Source: Mycolicibacterium nivoides
GTDB taxonomy: Bacteria > Actinomycetota > Actinomycetes > Mycobacteriales > Mycobacteriaceae
Assembly (NCBI RefSeq): GCF_003855255.1
Contig: NZ_CP034072.1
Coordinates: 248,001 to 312,000, forward strand
Reading direction: 5' to 3'
DNA length: 64,000 bases
Shown here: in pieces, positions 9,019 to 17,812 of the stretch
Position numbering within the stretch: the first letter of the stretch is position 1
Layout of the letters: the number at the start of each line of letters is the position of its first letter
Notes under the pieces: model-generated
The model's input: only the letters and a program-made list of their open reading frames with translations
The model's database searches: none
What the model was told of the DNA's origin: nothing
Made by a program: the position numbers and the translations under genes

Positions 9019-10398
9019 ATGTACCAGCTCATTGCGCAGATCTCGCTGATACACGGCTGGTTCCCCGTCGTCGTGCAGCTGATCGCCGCGCTGCTGCTGG
9101 GAACCGCCGTGGGCTGGCGTTCGCCGCGCTGGCGCCTACGGATGTTGCCGGCGCTGGTGGCCGCGGCCGCGGTGCTGGCGGGCGTGACCTACTGGTACAT
9201 CGATTCGATCGGGGTGGCCGGCAACGCCGGCCCGCCGGCGTTGTGGGTCTGGATCGCGCTGACCGCGCTGGCCGTCGGTGTGGCGCTTCTGGGGTGGCTG
9301 AGTGCCCGGTGGTGGCGGCGCACCGCGTCGGTGGCGGCGATCGGGGTGTGCGGGCTGGCTTGTGTACTGACACTCAACATGTGGGTCGGATATTTCCCGA
9401 CCGTGGACGCCATGTGGAAGCAGCTCACGTCGAGTCCGCTGCCGGGGCAGACGGACCGGTTGACCGTGACGAAGATGCAGCTGGCCCACTTCCGGCCCAC
9501 CAGCGGGGTCCTGGTCCCGGTGACCATCGATTCGACGGCGTCAGGCTTCACGCACCGCGGTGAACTCGTCTACCTACCGCCGGCCTGGTTCGCCAGCAAC
9601 CCACCGCCGCGACTGCCGGCAGTGATGATGATCGGCTCGCAACTGAACACCCCGGCCGACTGGCTGCGGGCGGGCAACGTCCTGGGCATCATCGACGGAT
9701 TCGCGGCCGCCCATGACGGCAATGCGCCGGTGTTCGTGTTCGTCGATGCCACCGGTTCGTTCACCAACGACACCGAGTGCGTCAACGGGACCCGGGGCAA
9801 CGCCGCCGACCACCTCACCAAAGACGTTGTTCCGTATCTGATCTCGAACTACGGCGTGCGCGCCGACCGCGACGGGTGGGGGATAGCGGGCTGGTCGATG
9901 GGCGGCACCTGCGCGGTGGACCTGACCCTGATGCACCCGGATATGTTCCGGTCGTTCGTCGACATCGCCGGCGATCTGCGACCGAACACGGGAGACAAGA
10001 CGCAGACGATCAACCGGCTCTTCGGCGGGGACACCGACGCCTGGGCGGCCTACGATCCGGTCACCATCCTGCGTCGCCACGGTCCGTACTCCGATGTCAC
10101 AGCGTGGTTCGAGGTGCCCGTTTCCCAGCGCGGCGGAACCACTCACGATCCCACGGCGAATCCCGAGTCGCAGGATGTCGCTGCCACCACGCTGTGCAAC
10201 GCGGCACGTACCGATGCGATCGCTTGCTCGGTGCAGACGGCTCCGGGCCGGCATGACTGGGCATTCGCCGCCAATGCCTTTGGCGCCGCACTACCGTGGC
10301 TGGCCGGTCAGCTGAACACGCCCGGCGTGGCAGCGACCGACCTGCCGCCGTCGACGGTGGGGCAGCAACCCACCAACGTCCAGGCCGCGCCGCGTTAG
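9019..10398 (+). CDS. Membrane-anchored alpha/beta-hydrolase (Ag85-like esterase family)
   Basis: 459 residues. Roughly the first 130 hold four membrane helices (for example VVVQLIAALLLGTAVGW, MLPALVAAAAVLAGVTYW, ALWVWIALTALAVGVAL, AAIGVCGLACVLTLNMWVGY). The remaining ~320 residues form an extracytoplasmic alpha/beta-hydrolase of the esterase-D/antigen-85-like superfamily: the nucleophile elbow is GWSMGGT, with an Asp in AGDLRPN and a likely catalytic His in GRHDWAF. The layout resembles the mycobacterial multi-TM esterases found near cell-envelope genes. The substrate could be an envelope ester; this is inference. It is accessory relative to H37Rv gene order. Confidence 0.75.
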   Translation: MYQLIAQISLIHGWFPVVVQLIAALLLGTAVGWRSPRWRLRMLPALVAAAAVLAGVTYWYIDSIGVAGNAGPPALWVWIALTALAVGVALLGWLSARWWRRTASVAAIGVCGLACVLTLNMWVGYFPTVDAMWKQLTSSPLPGQTDRLTVTKMQLAHFRPTSGVLVPVTIDSTASGFTHRGELVYLPPAWFASNPPPRLPAVMMIGSQLNTPADWLRAGNVLGIIDGFAAAHDGNAPVFVFVDATGSFTNDTECVNGTRGNAADHLTKDVVPYLISNYGVRADRDGWGIAGWSMGGTCAVDLTLMHPDMFRSFVDIAGDLRPNTGDKTQTINRLFGGDTDAWAAYDPVTILRRHGPYSDVTAWFEVPVSQRGGTTHDPTANPESQDVAATTLCNAARTDAIACSVQTAPGRHDWAFAANAFGAALPWLAGQLNTPGVAATDLPPSTVGQQPTNVQAAPR

Positions 10399-10408
10399 TT
10401 TGACTGGA

Positions 10409-10466
10409 CGAGCAGACGCATAGGTACCCGAGAACGGTGAATTTTGGGTACTTCTGAGTCTGCTCG
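10409..10466. repeat. 58-bp stem-loop repeat, copy 1 (probable terminator)
   Basis: CGAGCAGAC (10409-10417) pairs perfectly with GTCTGCTCG (10458-10466), and inside it GTACCC (10424-10429) pairs with GGGTAC (10446-10451). The element fills the space between two converging genes, so it could terminate transcription from both sides. A second 58-bp copy with the same outer arms lies at 47815-47872. Confidence 0.75.
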
Positions 10467-10472
10467 GCGAGA

Positions 10473-11936
10473 CTACCGGCCCCGCGCCGGCTGAGCAGCA
10501 GTGGACGCCGAAGAGGACGGCAGCGTCGACGGACGCTCGATGATCGTCGAATTGGGCCCGCCCACCCGGTAACTGGCGCCACGGTGCTCGTCGGCGAGAC
10601 GGTCTCCGTGGCCCAGCAGCTTGTTGCGCAGGCTGCCCGGTGCGTACGTCGACTGGTAGGCGCCGCGCTCGGTGAGGACCGGGACGACGTGCTCGATGAA
10701 CTCCGCGAAGGATCCGGGCGTGATCGCGTAGGCCAGGTTGAAACCGTCGACGTCGGTCTCCTCGACCCACTCCTGCAGGGTGTCGGCGACGTGCACGCCG
10801 GACCCGACGATGCGCGGTCCCATGCCGCCGATCTCACCCCACTCGGCGATGTCGCGCACGTTCCACTCACCGCCCTTGTCCGAGGCGGACTGAAAGGCCT
10901 TGACCGCCGACAGGATCGCGTTGGAATCGACATTGCCGATCGGCTCGTCGAGGCCGTAGCGGGCCAGGTCCACGCCCATCCAGCCGGACATGAACACCAG
11001 CGCGCCCTCGGGATCGCCGTAGGCCAGGTATTCGGCATGCCTGGCGTGGGCCTCTTCGTCGGTTTCGCCGGTGATGATCGTGGTGAGGTTGAAGATCTTG
11101 GCCGAGTAAGGATCCCGGCCCGCCAACTCGAGTTCTGCCCGGATCGTGGAAACCGTCTCGCGTAGAAGAGCTTTGGTGGGCGCCGCGGTGAAGATCGCCT
11201 CGGCGTTCTCGGCGGCGAATCGCACCCCGCGCGGTGAGGAACCGGCCTGGTAGATGACCGGGGTGCGCTGCAGCGACGGCTCGGCCAGATGTACTCCCGG
11301 CACGCTGAAATGTGTACCGGCATGGCCGATGTGGTGCACCTTGGCCGGGTCGGTGAAGACCCCGCGCTCGGCGTCACGCACCACCGCGTCGTCTTCCCAG
11401 GAGCCTTCCCAAAGCTTGTAGAGCACCTCGAGGTACTCGTCGGCATGGTCGTAGCGTGCGTCGTGTGCCGGCTGGTCCGTCTGGCCCATGTTGCGTGCTG
11501 CGGCAGGCAGATACCCGGTGACGACGTTCCAGCCCACCCGGCCGTTGGTCAGATGATCGAGGGTCGACATGCGCCGGGCGAACGGATAAGGATGCTCGAA
11601 TCCGGTTCCGGTGGTGATCCCGAACCCCAGGTTCTCGGTCACGAGAGCCATCGCCGACACCAACAGCATCGGGTCGCCCACCGGGATCTGCGCGGCCTGG
11701 CGGATCGCCGCCTCGTCGCTGGCTCCGTACACGTCGTAGGTGCCCAGCACGTCGGCGATGAACAAGCCGTCAAAACGGCCGCGTTCCAACAACTTCGCGA
11801 GTTCGGTCCAGTAGGTGATGTCCCTGTAGCGCCAGGACTGGTCCTCTGGGTGGCGCCACAGGCCCGGCGACTGATGGGCGACGCAGTTCATGTCGAAGGC
11901 GTTGAAGCGGATCACACGAGTCACTGTGCCGAGCAT
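10473..11936 (-). CDS. LLM-class FMN-dependent monooxygenase (NtaA/DszA type)
   Basis: 487 residues, at the long end for the luciferase-like NtaA/SnaA/DszA/SoxA subfamily because of a Ser/Thr-rich tail (last ~25 residues). Family signatures: RFNAFDMNCVAHQSPGLWRH at the start, GYLPAAARNMGQ and VIYQAGSSPRG mid-protein. Members use reduced FMN supplied by a separate reductase to oxidise aminopolycarboxylates, organosulphur compounds or alkanes. No flavin reductase gene is adjacent. GTG 11924 is an alternative start that removes four residues. Accessory compared with the H37Rv order; the substrate is unknown. Confidence 0.8.
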   Translation of the reverse strand: MLGTVTRVIRFNAFDMNCVAHQSPGLWRHPEDQSWRYRDITYWTELAKLLERGRFDGLFIADVLGTYDVYGASDEAAIRQAAQIPVGDPMLLVSAMALVTENLGFGITTGTGFEHPYPFARRMSTLDHLTNGRVGWNVVTGYLPAAARNMGQTDQPAHDARYDHADEYLEVLYKLWEGSWEDDAVVRDAERGVFTDPAKVHHIGHAGTHFSVPGVHLAEPSLQRTPVIYQAGSSPRGVRFAAENAEAIFTAAPTKALLRETVSTIRAELELAGRDPYSAKIFNLTTIITGETDEEAHARHAEYLAYGDPEGALVFMSGWMGVDLARYGLDEPIGNVDSNAILSAVKAFQSASDKGGEWNVRDIAEWGEIGGMGPRIVGSGVHVADTLQEWVEETDVDGFNLAYAITPGSFAEFIEHVVPVLTERGAYQSTYAPGSLRNKLLGHGDRLADEHRGASYRVGGPNSTIIERPSTLPSSSASTAAQPARGR

Positions 11937-12068
11937 GCCGGGATGCAGCGAAAAGGTCAGTGGTTGCGCTCAGCGGGATTGTTTTTGGCGATGAACCACG
12001 AATGAATGGCCCACCAACTGTCGGCTCCTCCAGTGGTGGGTTTGCCGGTCAGCCGCGAAACTTACCGC

Positions 12069-12419
12069 GTGTCAACAAAGTCGCTGCTGATCTCGGTCCT
12101 GAACTGGTTGCGTGCCGGTTACCCGGAAGGAGTGCCGGGAACCGATCGGGTGCCCCTGCTCGCGCTGTTGCGGGCCACGCCACTCACCGAGGAGCAGGTG
12201 GCCGAGGTCGTGCGCAATATCGCTGAGGCCGCCGCGCCCGCCGACGTTGACGATCCCATCGAACGCGACGAGATCGCGGAGTTCATCGCCGAAGTCACCG
12301 ACCACGATGCGGGTCCGGAGAACATTGCACGGGTGGCGGCCAAACTGGCCGCCGCGGGTTGGCCGTTGGCCGGCGTCGAACTGCAGTCGGACGCGGGCCA
12401 GGACTCAGAGGCCGGATAA
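12069..12419 (+). CDS. DUF3349 family protein (Rv3046c-like)
   Basis: 116 residues from GTG 12069. SVLNWLRAGYPEGVPGTDRVPLLALL is the conserved N-terminal signature of the DUF3349 family, which is largely restricted to mycobacteria and relatives; NIARVAAKLAAAGWPLAG near the end is also conserved. It is a small helical cytoplasmic protein; structures of homologues exist but no function is assigned. I chose the GTG because the homology begins a few residues after it; ATG 12006 would add 21 unrelated residues. It lies next to adhC as Rv3046c does in H37Rv. Confidence 0.75.
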   Translation: MSTKSLLISVLNWLRAGYPEGVPGTDRVPLLALLRATPLTEEQVAEVVRNIAEAAAPADVDDPIERDEIAEFIAEVTDHDAGPENIARVAAKLAAAGWPLAGVELQSDAGQDSEAG

Positions 12420-12425
12420 CGCGTT

Positions 12426-12468
12426 ACGCCGCGGATTGCGGTCACATAGTGACCGCAATCCGCGGCGT
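12426..12468. terminator. 20-bp perfect stem-loop, bidirectional terminator
   Basis: Bases 12426-12445 and 12449-12468 are perfect 20-bp inverted copies with a 3-base loop (ATA). The hairpin lies exactly between the stop codons of the convergent DUF3349 and adhC genes, so it can serve both. Confidence 0.85.
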
Positions 12469-12481
12469 TGACGACTGGGAT

Positions 12482-13534
12482 CTAGCCGCGCAGCGAGGCG
12501 GTGTCGATCACGAAGCGGTACCGCACATCGCTGGCCAGTACACGCTCATAGGCCTCGTTGATGTAATCGGGCTGGATGACCTCGATCTCCGGGGTCACGT
12601 TGTGCTCGGCGCAGAAGTCGAGCATCTCCTGGGTCTCCGGGATACCGCCGATCATCGAACCGGACAGGCTGCGGCGGTAGGCGCCCAGCGGGAAGAACGG
12701 GACCACCAGCGGCTTCTCCGGCGCGCCCAGCTCCACCAACGTGCCGTCGGTCTTGAGCAGGCCCAGGTAGGCGCCGAGGTCGAGATTGGCCGACACGGTG
12801 TTGAGGATGAGGTCGAAGCTGCCGGCCAGCTTGCGGAAGGTATCGGGGTCGCTGGTCGCGTAGTACTCGTCGGCGCCCAGCCGCAGGCCGTCTTCCATCT
12901 TCTTCAGCGACTGCGACAGAACGGTGACGTGCGCACCCATGGCGTGCGCGAGCTTGACGCCCATGTGGCCCAGGCCGCCGAGTCCGATCACGGCGATCTT
13001 CTTGCCCGGACCGGCGTCCCAGTGGCGCAGCGGCGAGAACAGCGTGACGCCGGCGCAGAGCAGGGGAGCGGCCTTGTCCAGCGGGATGCTGTCGGGGATG
13101 CGCAGGACGTAGTTCTCGTCGACGACGATCGCGCCGCTGTAGCCGCCGTAGGTCGGGGTGCCGTCGCGCCCCGTCGCGTTGTAGGTGCCGATCATGCCGC
13201 CGCCGGTGCAGTACTGCTCCAGCCCGGCCTTGCAGTTGTCGCACTCCCGACAGGAATCGACGAAACAACCGACGCCGACGTGGTCGCCGACCTTGTACTT
13301 GGTGACCTCCGAGCCGACCGCGGTGACGACACCGGCGATCTCATGACCGGCCACGACGGGGTAGTTGGGGGTGCCCCACTCGCCCTTCACGGTGTGGATG
13401 TCGGAATGGCAGATGCCGGCGAAATGGATGTCGAAGGCCACGTCATGGGGCCCTACCTCACGGCGGGTGATGGTGGTCTTGGCCAGCGGTTCGGTCGCCG
13501 AATTGGCGGCATAGGCATAAACAGTGCTCATCAA
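12482..13534 (-). CDS. adhC: Zinc-dependent NAD(P) alcohol dehydrogenase
   Basis: 350 residues, a cinnamyl-alcohol-dehydrogenase-type medium-chain enzyme equivalent to AdhC (Rv3045). Catalytic zinc site: ICHSDIH and GHEIAGVV. Structural zinc: [15 protein letters not shown], four Cys. Cofactor site: [14 protein letters not shown]. It interconverts aldehydes and alcohols, probably preferring NADPH as related YahK/AdhC enzymes do; the cofactor preference is inferred. The gene is flanked by the conserved DUF3349 gene, but on its other side the accessory island (13.7-26.5 kb) separates it from fecB. Confidence 0.9.
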   Translation of the reverse strand: MMSTVYAYAANSATEPLAKTTITRREVGPHDVAFDIHFAGICHSDIHTVKGEWGTPNYPVVAGHEIAGVVTAVGSEVTKYKVGDHVGVGCFVDSCRECDNCKAGLEQYCTGGGMIGTYNATGRDGTPTYGGYSGAIVVDENYVLRIPDSIPLDKAAPLLCAGVTLFSPLRHWDAGPGKKIAVIGLGGLGHMGVKLAHAMGAHVTVLSQSLKKMEDGLRLGADEYYATSDPDTFRKLAGSFDLILNTVSANLDLGAYLGLLKTDGTLVELGAPEKPLVVPFFPLGAYRRSLSGSMIGGIPETQEMLDFCAEHNVTPEIEVIQPDYINEAYERVLASDVRYRFVIDTASLRG

Positions 13535-13593
13535 AGCCCTCTTTGCTCGTCGTCTGTGCGTATCCCGGAAAAGATTAGTCCGGTTAACTGACT

Positions 13594-13611
13594 ACTGCCT
13601 GAGACGGCAGT
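13594..13611. promoter_or_regulatory. ACTGCC-N6-GGCAGT inverted repeat
   Basis: A perfect 6+6 inverted repeat between the adhC start (13534) and the YciI-like gene stop (13694). It could be an operator for adhC or a small terminator for the upstream minus-strand operon. Nothing decides between them. Confidence 0.35.
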
Positions 13612-13693
13612 GCGTAGCGTGCAACGACGCAGGCGGCGGCGATAATCCCGCTACCAGGTGTGACATATCTCCCGGGGCAACGCCGGGCGTGGG

Positions 13694-13969
13694 TCACAAC
13701 CCGGGCGCGCGGAACGCCCCGTTGAAGGAGGTGCGTTCACATCGGATCAGCCCGGCCAGGGTGTAGGGATCGCGGGCGATGACATCCTCGACCTCCTCTT
13801 CGCTGAGGTCCCCGGTGACGAGCACCGCTCCGGTCGCCGATTCCAGACGTCCGGCCAGCACGATGCGGCCCGCGGCCACTTCCTCCTCGAGCCACGCGAT
13901 GTGGGCGGGGCGGGTCTGGTCGACGACGTCGATGGGTTGCACGTAAGTGGTGGTGAGGACGTGGAACAT
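13694..13969 (-). CDS. YciI-like small protein
   Basis: 91 residues from ATG 13969. The sequence has the YciI-family layout: MFHVLTTTY at the start, RPAHIAWLEEEVAAGRIVLAGRL with the conserved His, and a C-terminal DPYTLAGLIRCE segment matching the family's DP(F/Y) motif. YciI proteins are ferredoxin-like dimers; one branch (TftG) is a dehydrochlorinase, most have unknown roles. It starts 10 bases after the TetR gene stop and so is in an operon with it. This suggests a minor enzymatic role tied to whatever the TetR senses, which is inference. Confidence 0.7.
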   Translation of the reverse strand: MFHVLTTTYVQPIDVVDQTRPAHIAWLEEEVAAGRIVLAGRLESATGAVLVTGDLSEEEVEDVIARDPYTLAGLIRCERTSFNGAFRAPGL

Positions 13970-13979
13970 GCCATGCAGA

Positions 13980-14657
13980 CTACGGGTCGGATGAGCTGTT
14001 CTCGTTATGCCTGTCGATTTCGCGGTGGCTACGCGAACGCAGGGCCGCGGCCGCATCGTCGGGGATGCCCAGGACGCGCATACAAGCATCTGCCACGTGG
14101 AACGGCATCTCGCAACGTTCCGGACCGGGCGGCATCGACCACACGTTGACCAACGATTCGACGAGCCGGAACGGGAGGTCGGCGGCCGCTTCATGAACGC
14201 CGGTCCGCCGGCTCAGCGCGCGACTCACAGACAGATAGTGCAGCCGAAGCCGCTCCCGGTCCGACCAGAACGGTTCAAGCTTGGCTTCACGCAGTTCGGG
14301 CAACAGATAGAGCGCACCGAGATTCCACCGGCCGGACATCAGTTGGGCGCCGTCGAACGCCGCCAAGGCGTGCAGATGTTCATCGGCGGTCAATGCGGGT
14401 TCGGTGCCCAGCAGGCTCGGGATGAACCCGAGGGTCGGCGCAACGGTCTGCTCGAGCAGCGCGCACAGGATGTCGTCCTTGGTCTTGAAGTAGTGGTAGA
14501 GGGACGCCTGGCGGACGCCGACCGCTTCGGCGATCGCCCGCGTCGATGTTCCCGCGTAGCCGGTAGCGGTGAACAATTCGCCTGCGGCGTCGAGGATTTC
14601 GTCACGAGCGGTGTGCCCCTGCCGGCGCTGGGCGTGTACCCGTGGTCTTCCTGCCAT
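13980..14657 (-). CDS. TetR-family regulator of the ureide island
   Basis: 225 residues. The DNA-binding domain is at about 17-65: DEILDAAGELFTATGYAGTST then RAIAEAVGVRQASLYHYFKTK, the standard TetR helix-turn-helix. The C-terminal ligand domain is helical (ELREAKLEPFWSDRERLRLHYL). It is divergent from the eleven-gene transporter/ureide operon across 223 bases that contain an inverted repeat, which is the classic arrangement for a local repressor. The ligand is unknown, but a ureide or breakdown product is the natural guess. Confidence 0.8.
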   Translation of the reverse strand: MAGRPRVHAQRRQGHTARDEILDAAGELFTATGYAGTSTRAIAEAVGVRQASLYHYFKTKDDILCALLEQTVAPTLGFIPSLLGTEPALTADEHLHALAAFDGAQLMSGRWNLGALYLLPELREAKLEPFWSDRERLRLHYLSVSRALSRRTGVHEAAADLPFRLVESLVNVWSMPPGPERCEMPFHVADACMRVLGIPDDAAAALRSRSHREIDRHNENSSSDP

Positions 14658-14702
14658 AGGGCCATGGTTGGCTCTTCGGCCGCGAAGGGCCAGCGCACGG
14701 GG

Positions 14703-14718
14703 TATCGGTCACTCGATA
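14703..14718. promoter_or_regulatory. TATCG-N6-CGATA inverted repeat, candidate TetR operator
   Basis: A perfect 5+5 inverted repeat in the intergenic region between the divergent TetR gene (start 14657) and the transporter operon (start 14881). It is the clearest dyad in this interval. Regulation is inferred from position only. Confidence 0.4.
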
Positions 14719-14880
14719 GAAACGCGTGACACGTGACGGTTACCGGGCCCGTCAATTCCTTTACACCTCATTAACGCCTGCGACACCCAGCGACGCGGCC
14801 TCCGGTGAAAACTGTCGCTCGACAGGCTGCGGCACACGGAGGTGGCGCGGAATTGCCAAATCGCTTCTGGGAGGCCCACG

Positions 14881-16926
14881 ATGGCTGAGGTCACGATCGA
14901 CATGACCTTCCCCGCGGATCTCGGCGCAGATGACCCCGCGACTGACGACTCGGCGATACGCGCTGAGACGGTGTCACTCTCACCGCCACAGCAGGTTGCC
15001 GCCATCGACGACCTGCGCGTCACCTTTCGCCGCAACGGCCGCGACGTCCACGCGTTGCGCGGAGTCTCTCTCGCCATCGCCCCGGGCGAGATAGTCGGCC
15101 TGGTCGGTGAATCCGGTTCCGGCAAAACGGTTCTTGGCTTCACGATGCTCGGCCTGCTGCCCAAGAGCGCCAAGATCGACGGTTCGGTCCGGGTGGCGAA
15201 CTCCGACATGGTCAACGGCGGAACCAAGGCGCTGCGCAAGGTGCGCCGCCTCGACCTCGGAGCGGTGTTCCAGGATCCGATGACCTCGCTCAACCCGACG
15301 ATGCGGATCGGCAAGCAGGTGGCGGAGGCGGCAGGCAGCGAGCAAGAGGCGCTGCGACTGCTCACCGCGGTCGGCATCCCGGAACCCAAGCGCCGGATGC
15401 GGGCGTACCCGCACGAACTCTCCGGCGGGTTGCGTCAGCGCGTGATGATTGCGATGGCGGTCGCGGGTGACCCCGAACTCGTCATCGCCGACGAACCGAC
15501 CACCGCGCTCGACGTCACCGTTCAGGCCCAGGTGTTACGGCTGCTGCAGCGGTTGCGAGACGAGATCGGTTGCAGCATCGTGCTGATCACCCACGACCTG
15601 GGCGTTGCCGCGCAGATCTCGGACCGCATCGCGGTGCTCTACGCGGGGCGTATCGCCGAGATCGGCCCCGCCGCCGACGTGCTGGCCCGCCCCGCCCATC
15701 CCTACACCAAAGGACTCCTCGGCAGCCGGCTCACCCTGGACACCGCACGGGACCGGAAGCTCGCGGCGCTGCCCGGCGCGGTGCCCAGCCCGGCGTCACC
15801 TTTGCCCGGATGTGCCTTCGGGCCGCGGTGTACCGCGGCCACCGGAGAATGTTCGACGTCACTGCCGGAACCCGTTGTCGTTGCACCCCAACGGGTCAGC
15901 GCTTGTATCCGGCCGATGGCGGACATCGGCGGTACGGTGGCATCGTCGGCCGTCGGCGAGCTGTTCCCGGTCAAGGAGCCTGCCAGCGACGAGCAGCCAC
16001 CTGCCGTGGCGCTGGCCAATGTCGCCAAGACATTCGCGGTGTCTCGGCGGTGGCTGGACCGTTCGGCCGACAATCACGGAAAGCTGCACGCGCTGCGCGG
16101 CGTGACCATGCGTGTGCGCCAGGGCGAATCCGTGGCACTGGTCGGGGAGAGCGGTTCGGGCAAGTCGACACTGTTGCGGATCATCGCCGGACTGGAGACT
16201 CCGACCTCGGGATCTGTTCAGGTGGCCGGCGGTCAACGCCCGCAGATGGTCTTCCAGGACGCGGGTGCCTCACTGACACCGTGGCTGTCCGTCGGTGAGC
16301 TGATCGCCGAGCGGTTGCGGGCCACAAAGATGTCGGCGGCTCAGCGCCGTACCGCCGTGGCGGAGGTACTCGAACGGGTCGGTCTGCCGGTCGAGGTGGC
16401 CAAAGCGCGCTCGGGAGAGCTGTCCGGCGGTCAGCGCCAACGGGTTTCGCTGGCGCGGGCCACCGTCGTGCCGCCGTCGGTGTTGCTGTGCGACGAGCCG
16501 ACCAGCGCGCTCGACGTGTCACTGGCGGCGTCCGTCCTCAACCTGATCGGGGATCTGCGCCGCAGCCTGGACATGTCCGTCGTCTTCGTCACCCACGATC
16601 TGTCCGTCGCCCGGGTGGTGGCCGACCGGATTGCCGTGATGTACCTGGGTCGCATCGTCGAGATCGGACCCGCGGATCGTGTGATCGGCGACCCGGCCCA
16701 TCCGTACACCCAGGCACTCGTCGATGCGATCCCCGACCTGGGCCGCGAATCACACGTGCTGCCCGGCGAACCGGCCAGCCCATTGTCCCCGCCGGATGGC
16801 TGCGCATTCCACCCCCGATGTCCGATCGCGGTACCGGCCTGCGGCGGTAGCGAACTCGACGTCCGGTTGGAGGGCACACCGGGCAACCCTCATCACGTTG
16901 CGTGCATCGAAAGGCGGGCGGTCTGA
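14881..16926 (+). CDS. Fused DppD-DppF-type ABC transporter ATPase
   Basis: 681 residues containing two complete ATPase domains in one chain. First half: Walker A GESGSGKT at 76-83, signature LSGGLRQRV, Walker B VIADEPTTALDVT, then an oligopeptide-transporter C-terminal Cys-containing tail (GCAFGPRCTAATGEC). Second half: a second GESGSGKS, LSGGQRQRV, LLCDEPTSALDVS, and another such tail (GCAFHPRCPIAVPAC). It drives import by the two permeases that follow. ATG 14881 has GGGAGG just upstream and is preferred over GTG 14842. The gene overlaps the next by one base. Peptide-type importers also carry non-peptide solutes, so here a ureide cargo is plausible. Confidence 0.9.
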   Translation: MAEVTIDMTFPADLGADDPATDDSAIRAETVSLSPPQQVAAIDDLRVTFRRNGRDVHALRGVSLAIAPGEIVGLVGESGSGKTVLGFTMLGLLPKSAKIDGSVRVANSDMVNGGTKALRKVRRLDLGAVFQDPMTSLNPTMRIGKQVAEAAGSEQEALRLLTAVGIPEPKRRMRAYPHELSGGLRQRVMIAMAVAGDPELVIADEPTTALDVTVQAQVLRLLQRLRDEIGCSIVLITHDLGVAAQISDRIAVLYAGRIAEIGPAADVLARPAHPYTKGLLGSRLTLDTARDRKLAALPGAVPSPASPLPGCAFGPRCTAATGECSTSLPEPVVVAPQRVSACIRPMADIGGTVASSAVGELFPVKEPASDEQPPAVALANVAKTFAVSRRWLDRSADNHGKLHALRGVTMRVRQGESVALVGESGSGKSTLLRIIAGLETPTSGSVQVAGGQRPQMVFQDAGASLTPWLSVGELIAERLRATKMSAAQRRTAVAEVLERVGLPVEVAKARSGELSGGQRQRVSLARATVVPPSVLLCDEPTSALDVSLAASVLNLIGDLRRSLDMSVVFVTHDLSVARVVADRIAVMYLGRIVEIGPADRVIGDPAHPYTQALVDAIPDLGRESHVLPGEPASPLSPPDGCAFHPRCPIAVPACGGSELDVRLEGTPGNPHHVACIERRAV

Positions 16927-17795
16927 TGGCGATAGCCGTTGCGTTCCCCACGCTGGCCGACGGGCGGACCCGCCTGCGGTTGTCGTGGTCGTGGCCACGG
17001 TCCACGGTGCTCAACTGGGCCGGATTCTCGATGGTGATCGTGTTGACGATGCTCGTCATCGCGGTGCCGCTGATCGCCCCGCACGACCCGCTCACACCGG
17101 TGGGGATGCCGCTGCAAGCGCCGGGAAAGAACGGGTTCTTGCTCGGCACCGACAGCGTCGGCCGCGACATCCTGTCCCGCGTTCTCTACGGCGCGCGGTC
17201 CAGCTGGTTCGCGGCGCTGGTCGTGGTCGCCGTCGGCCTGGCGATCGGCGGGCTCGTCGGCCTGATCGCCGGCGCGTCGGGAGGCTGGATCGACTCCCTG
17301 TTGATGCGCATCACCGACGCGTTCCTGTCCTTGCCCGCCCCGGTGCTCGCGATCGCCGTGGTCGCCGCGCTCGGACCGAGTTTCGTGCACACCCTGATCG
17401 CGGTGTCGATCGTCTGGTGGCCGTTCTACGCCAGACTGGTACGCGGCGAGGTTGCGCGCATGGCCGCCCGCCCACACGTCGAGGCCGCCAAACTGGCTGG
17501 GGTGAGCCGGTTCCGGCTCGCGACGCGCCACCTGCTTCCGGGTGCGGTGCCGAATGCCCTCGTCGCCGCCAGCCTGGATCTGGGCACCCTGATCCTCACC
17601 GTGGCCGCACTGTCGTTCCTCGGGCTCGGGCAGGCCGCGCCTGCGCCTGAGCTGGGTGCCGACTCGGCCCGAAACCTCAGCTATTTCCTGCAGCAGTGGT
17701 GGATCCCGGTGATGCCGGGTCTCGGTGTCCTGGTTCTGGCGCTCGTCGGAAACATCGCCGGGGACTGCCTGCGCAACCTGATGAAGAACCGGTGA
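16926..17795 (+). CDS. DppC-type ABC permease
   Basis: 289 residues. An N-terminal helix, then the family motif GTDSVGRDILSRVLYGAR typical of DppC/OppC, five further membrane helices and the cytoplasmic EAA loop (HVEAAKLAGVSRFRLATRHLLP) that docks on the ATPase. It forms half of the membrane channel of a family 5 (peptide/nickel/opine) importer. ATG 16926 overlaps the ATPase stop codon (TGATG), indicating translational coupling. Confidence 0.9.
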   Translation: MAIAVAFPTLADGRTRLRLSWSWPRSTVLNWAGFSMVIVLTMLVIAVPLIAPHDPLTPVGMPLQAPGKNGFLLGTDSVGRDILSRVLYGARSSWFAALVVVAVGLAIGGLVGLIAGASGGWIDSLLMRITDAFLSLPAPVLAIAVVAALGPSFVHTLIAVSIVWWPFYARLVRGEVARMAARPHVEAAKLAGVSRFRLATRHLLPGAVPNALVAASLDLGTLILTVAALSFLGLGQAAPAPELGADSARNLSYFLQQWWIPVMPGLGVLVLALVGNIAGDCLRNLMKNR

Positions 17796-17812
17796 GTGAG
17801 AGGAGTTCTTGA

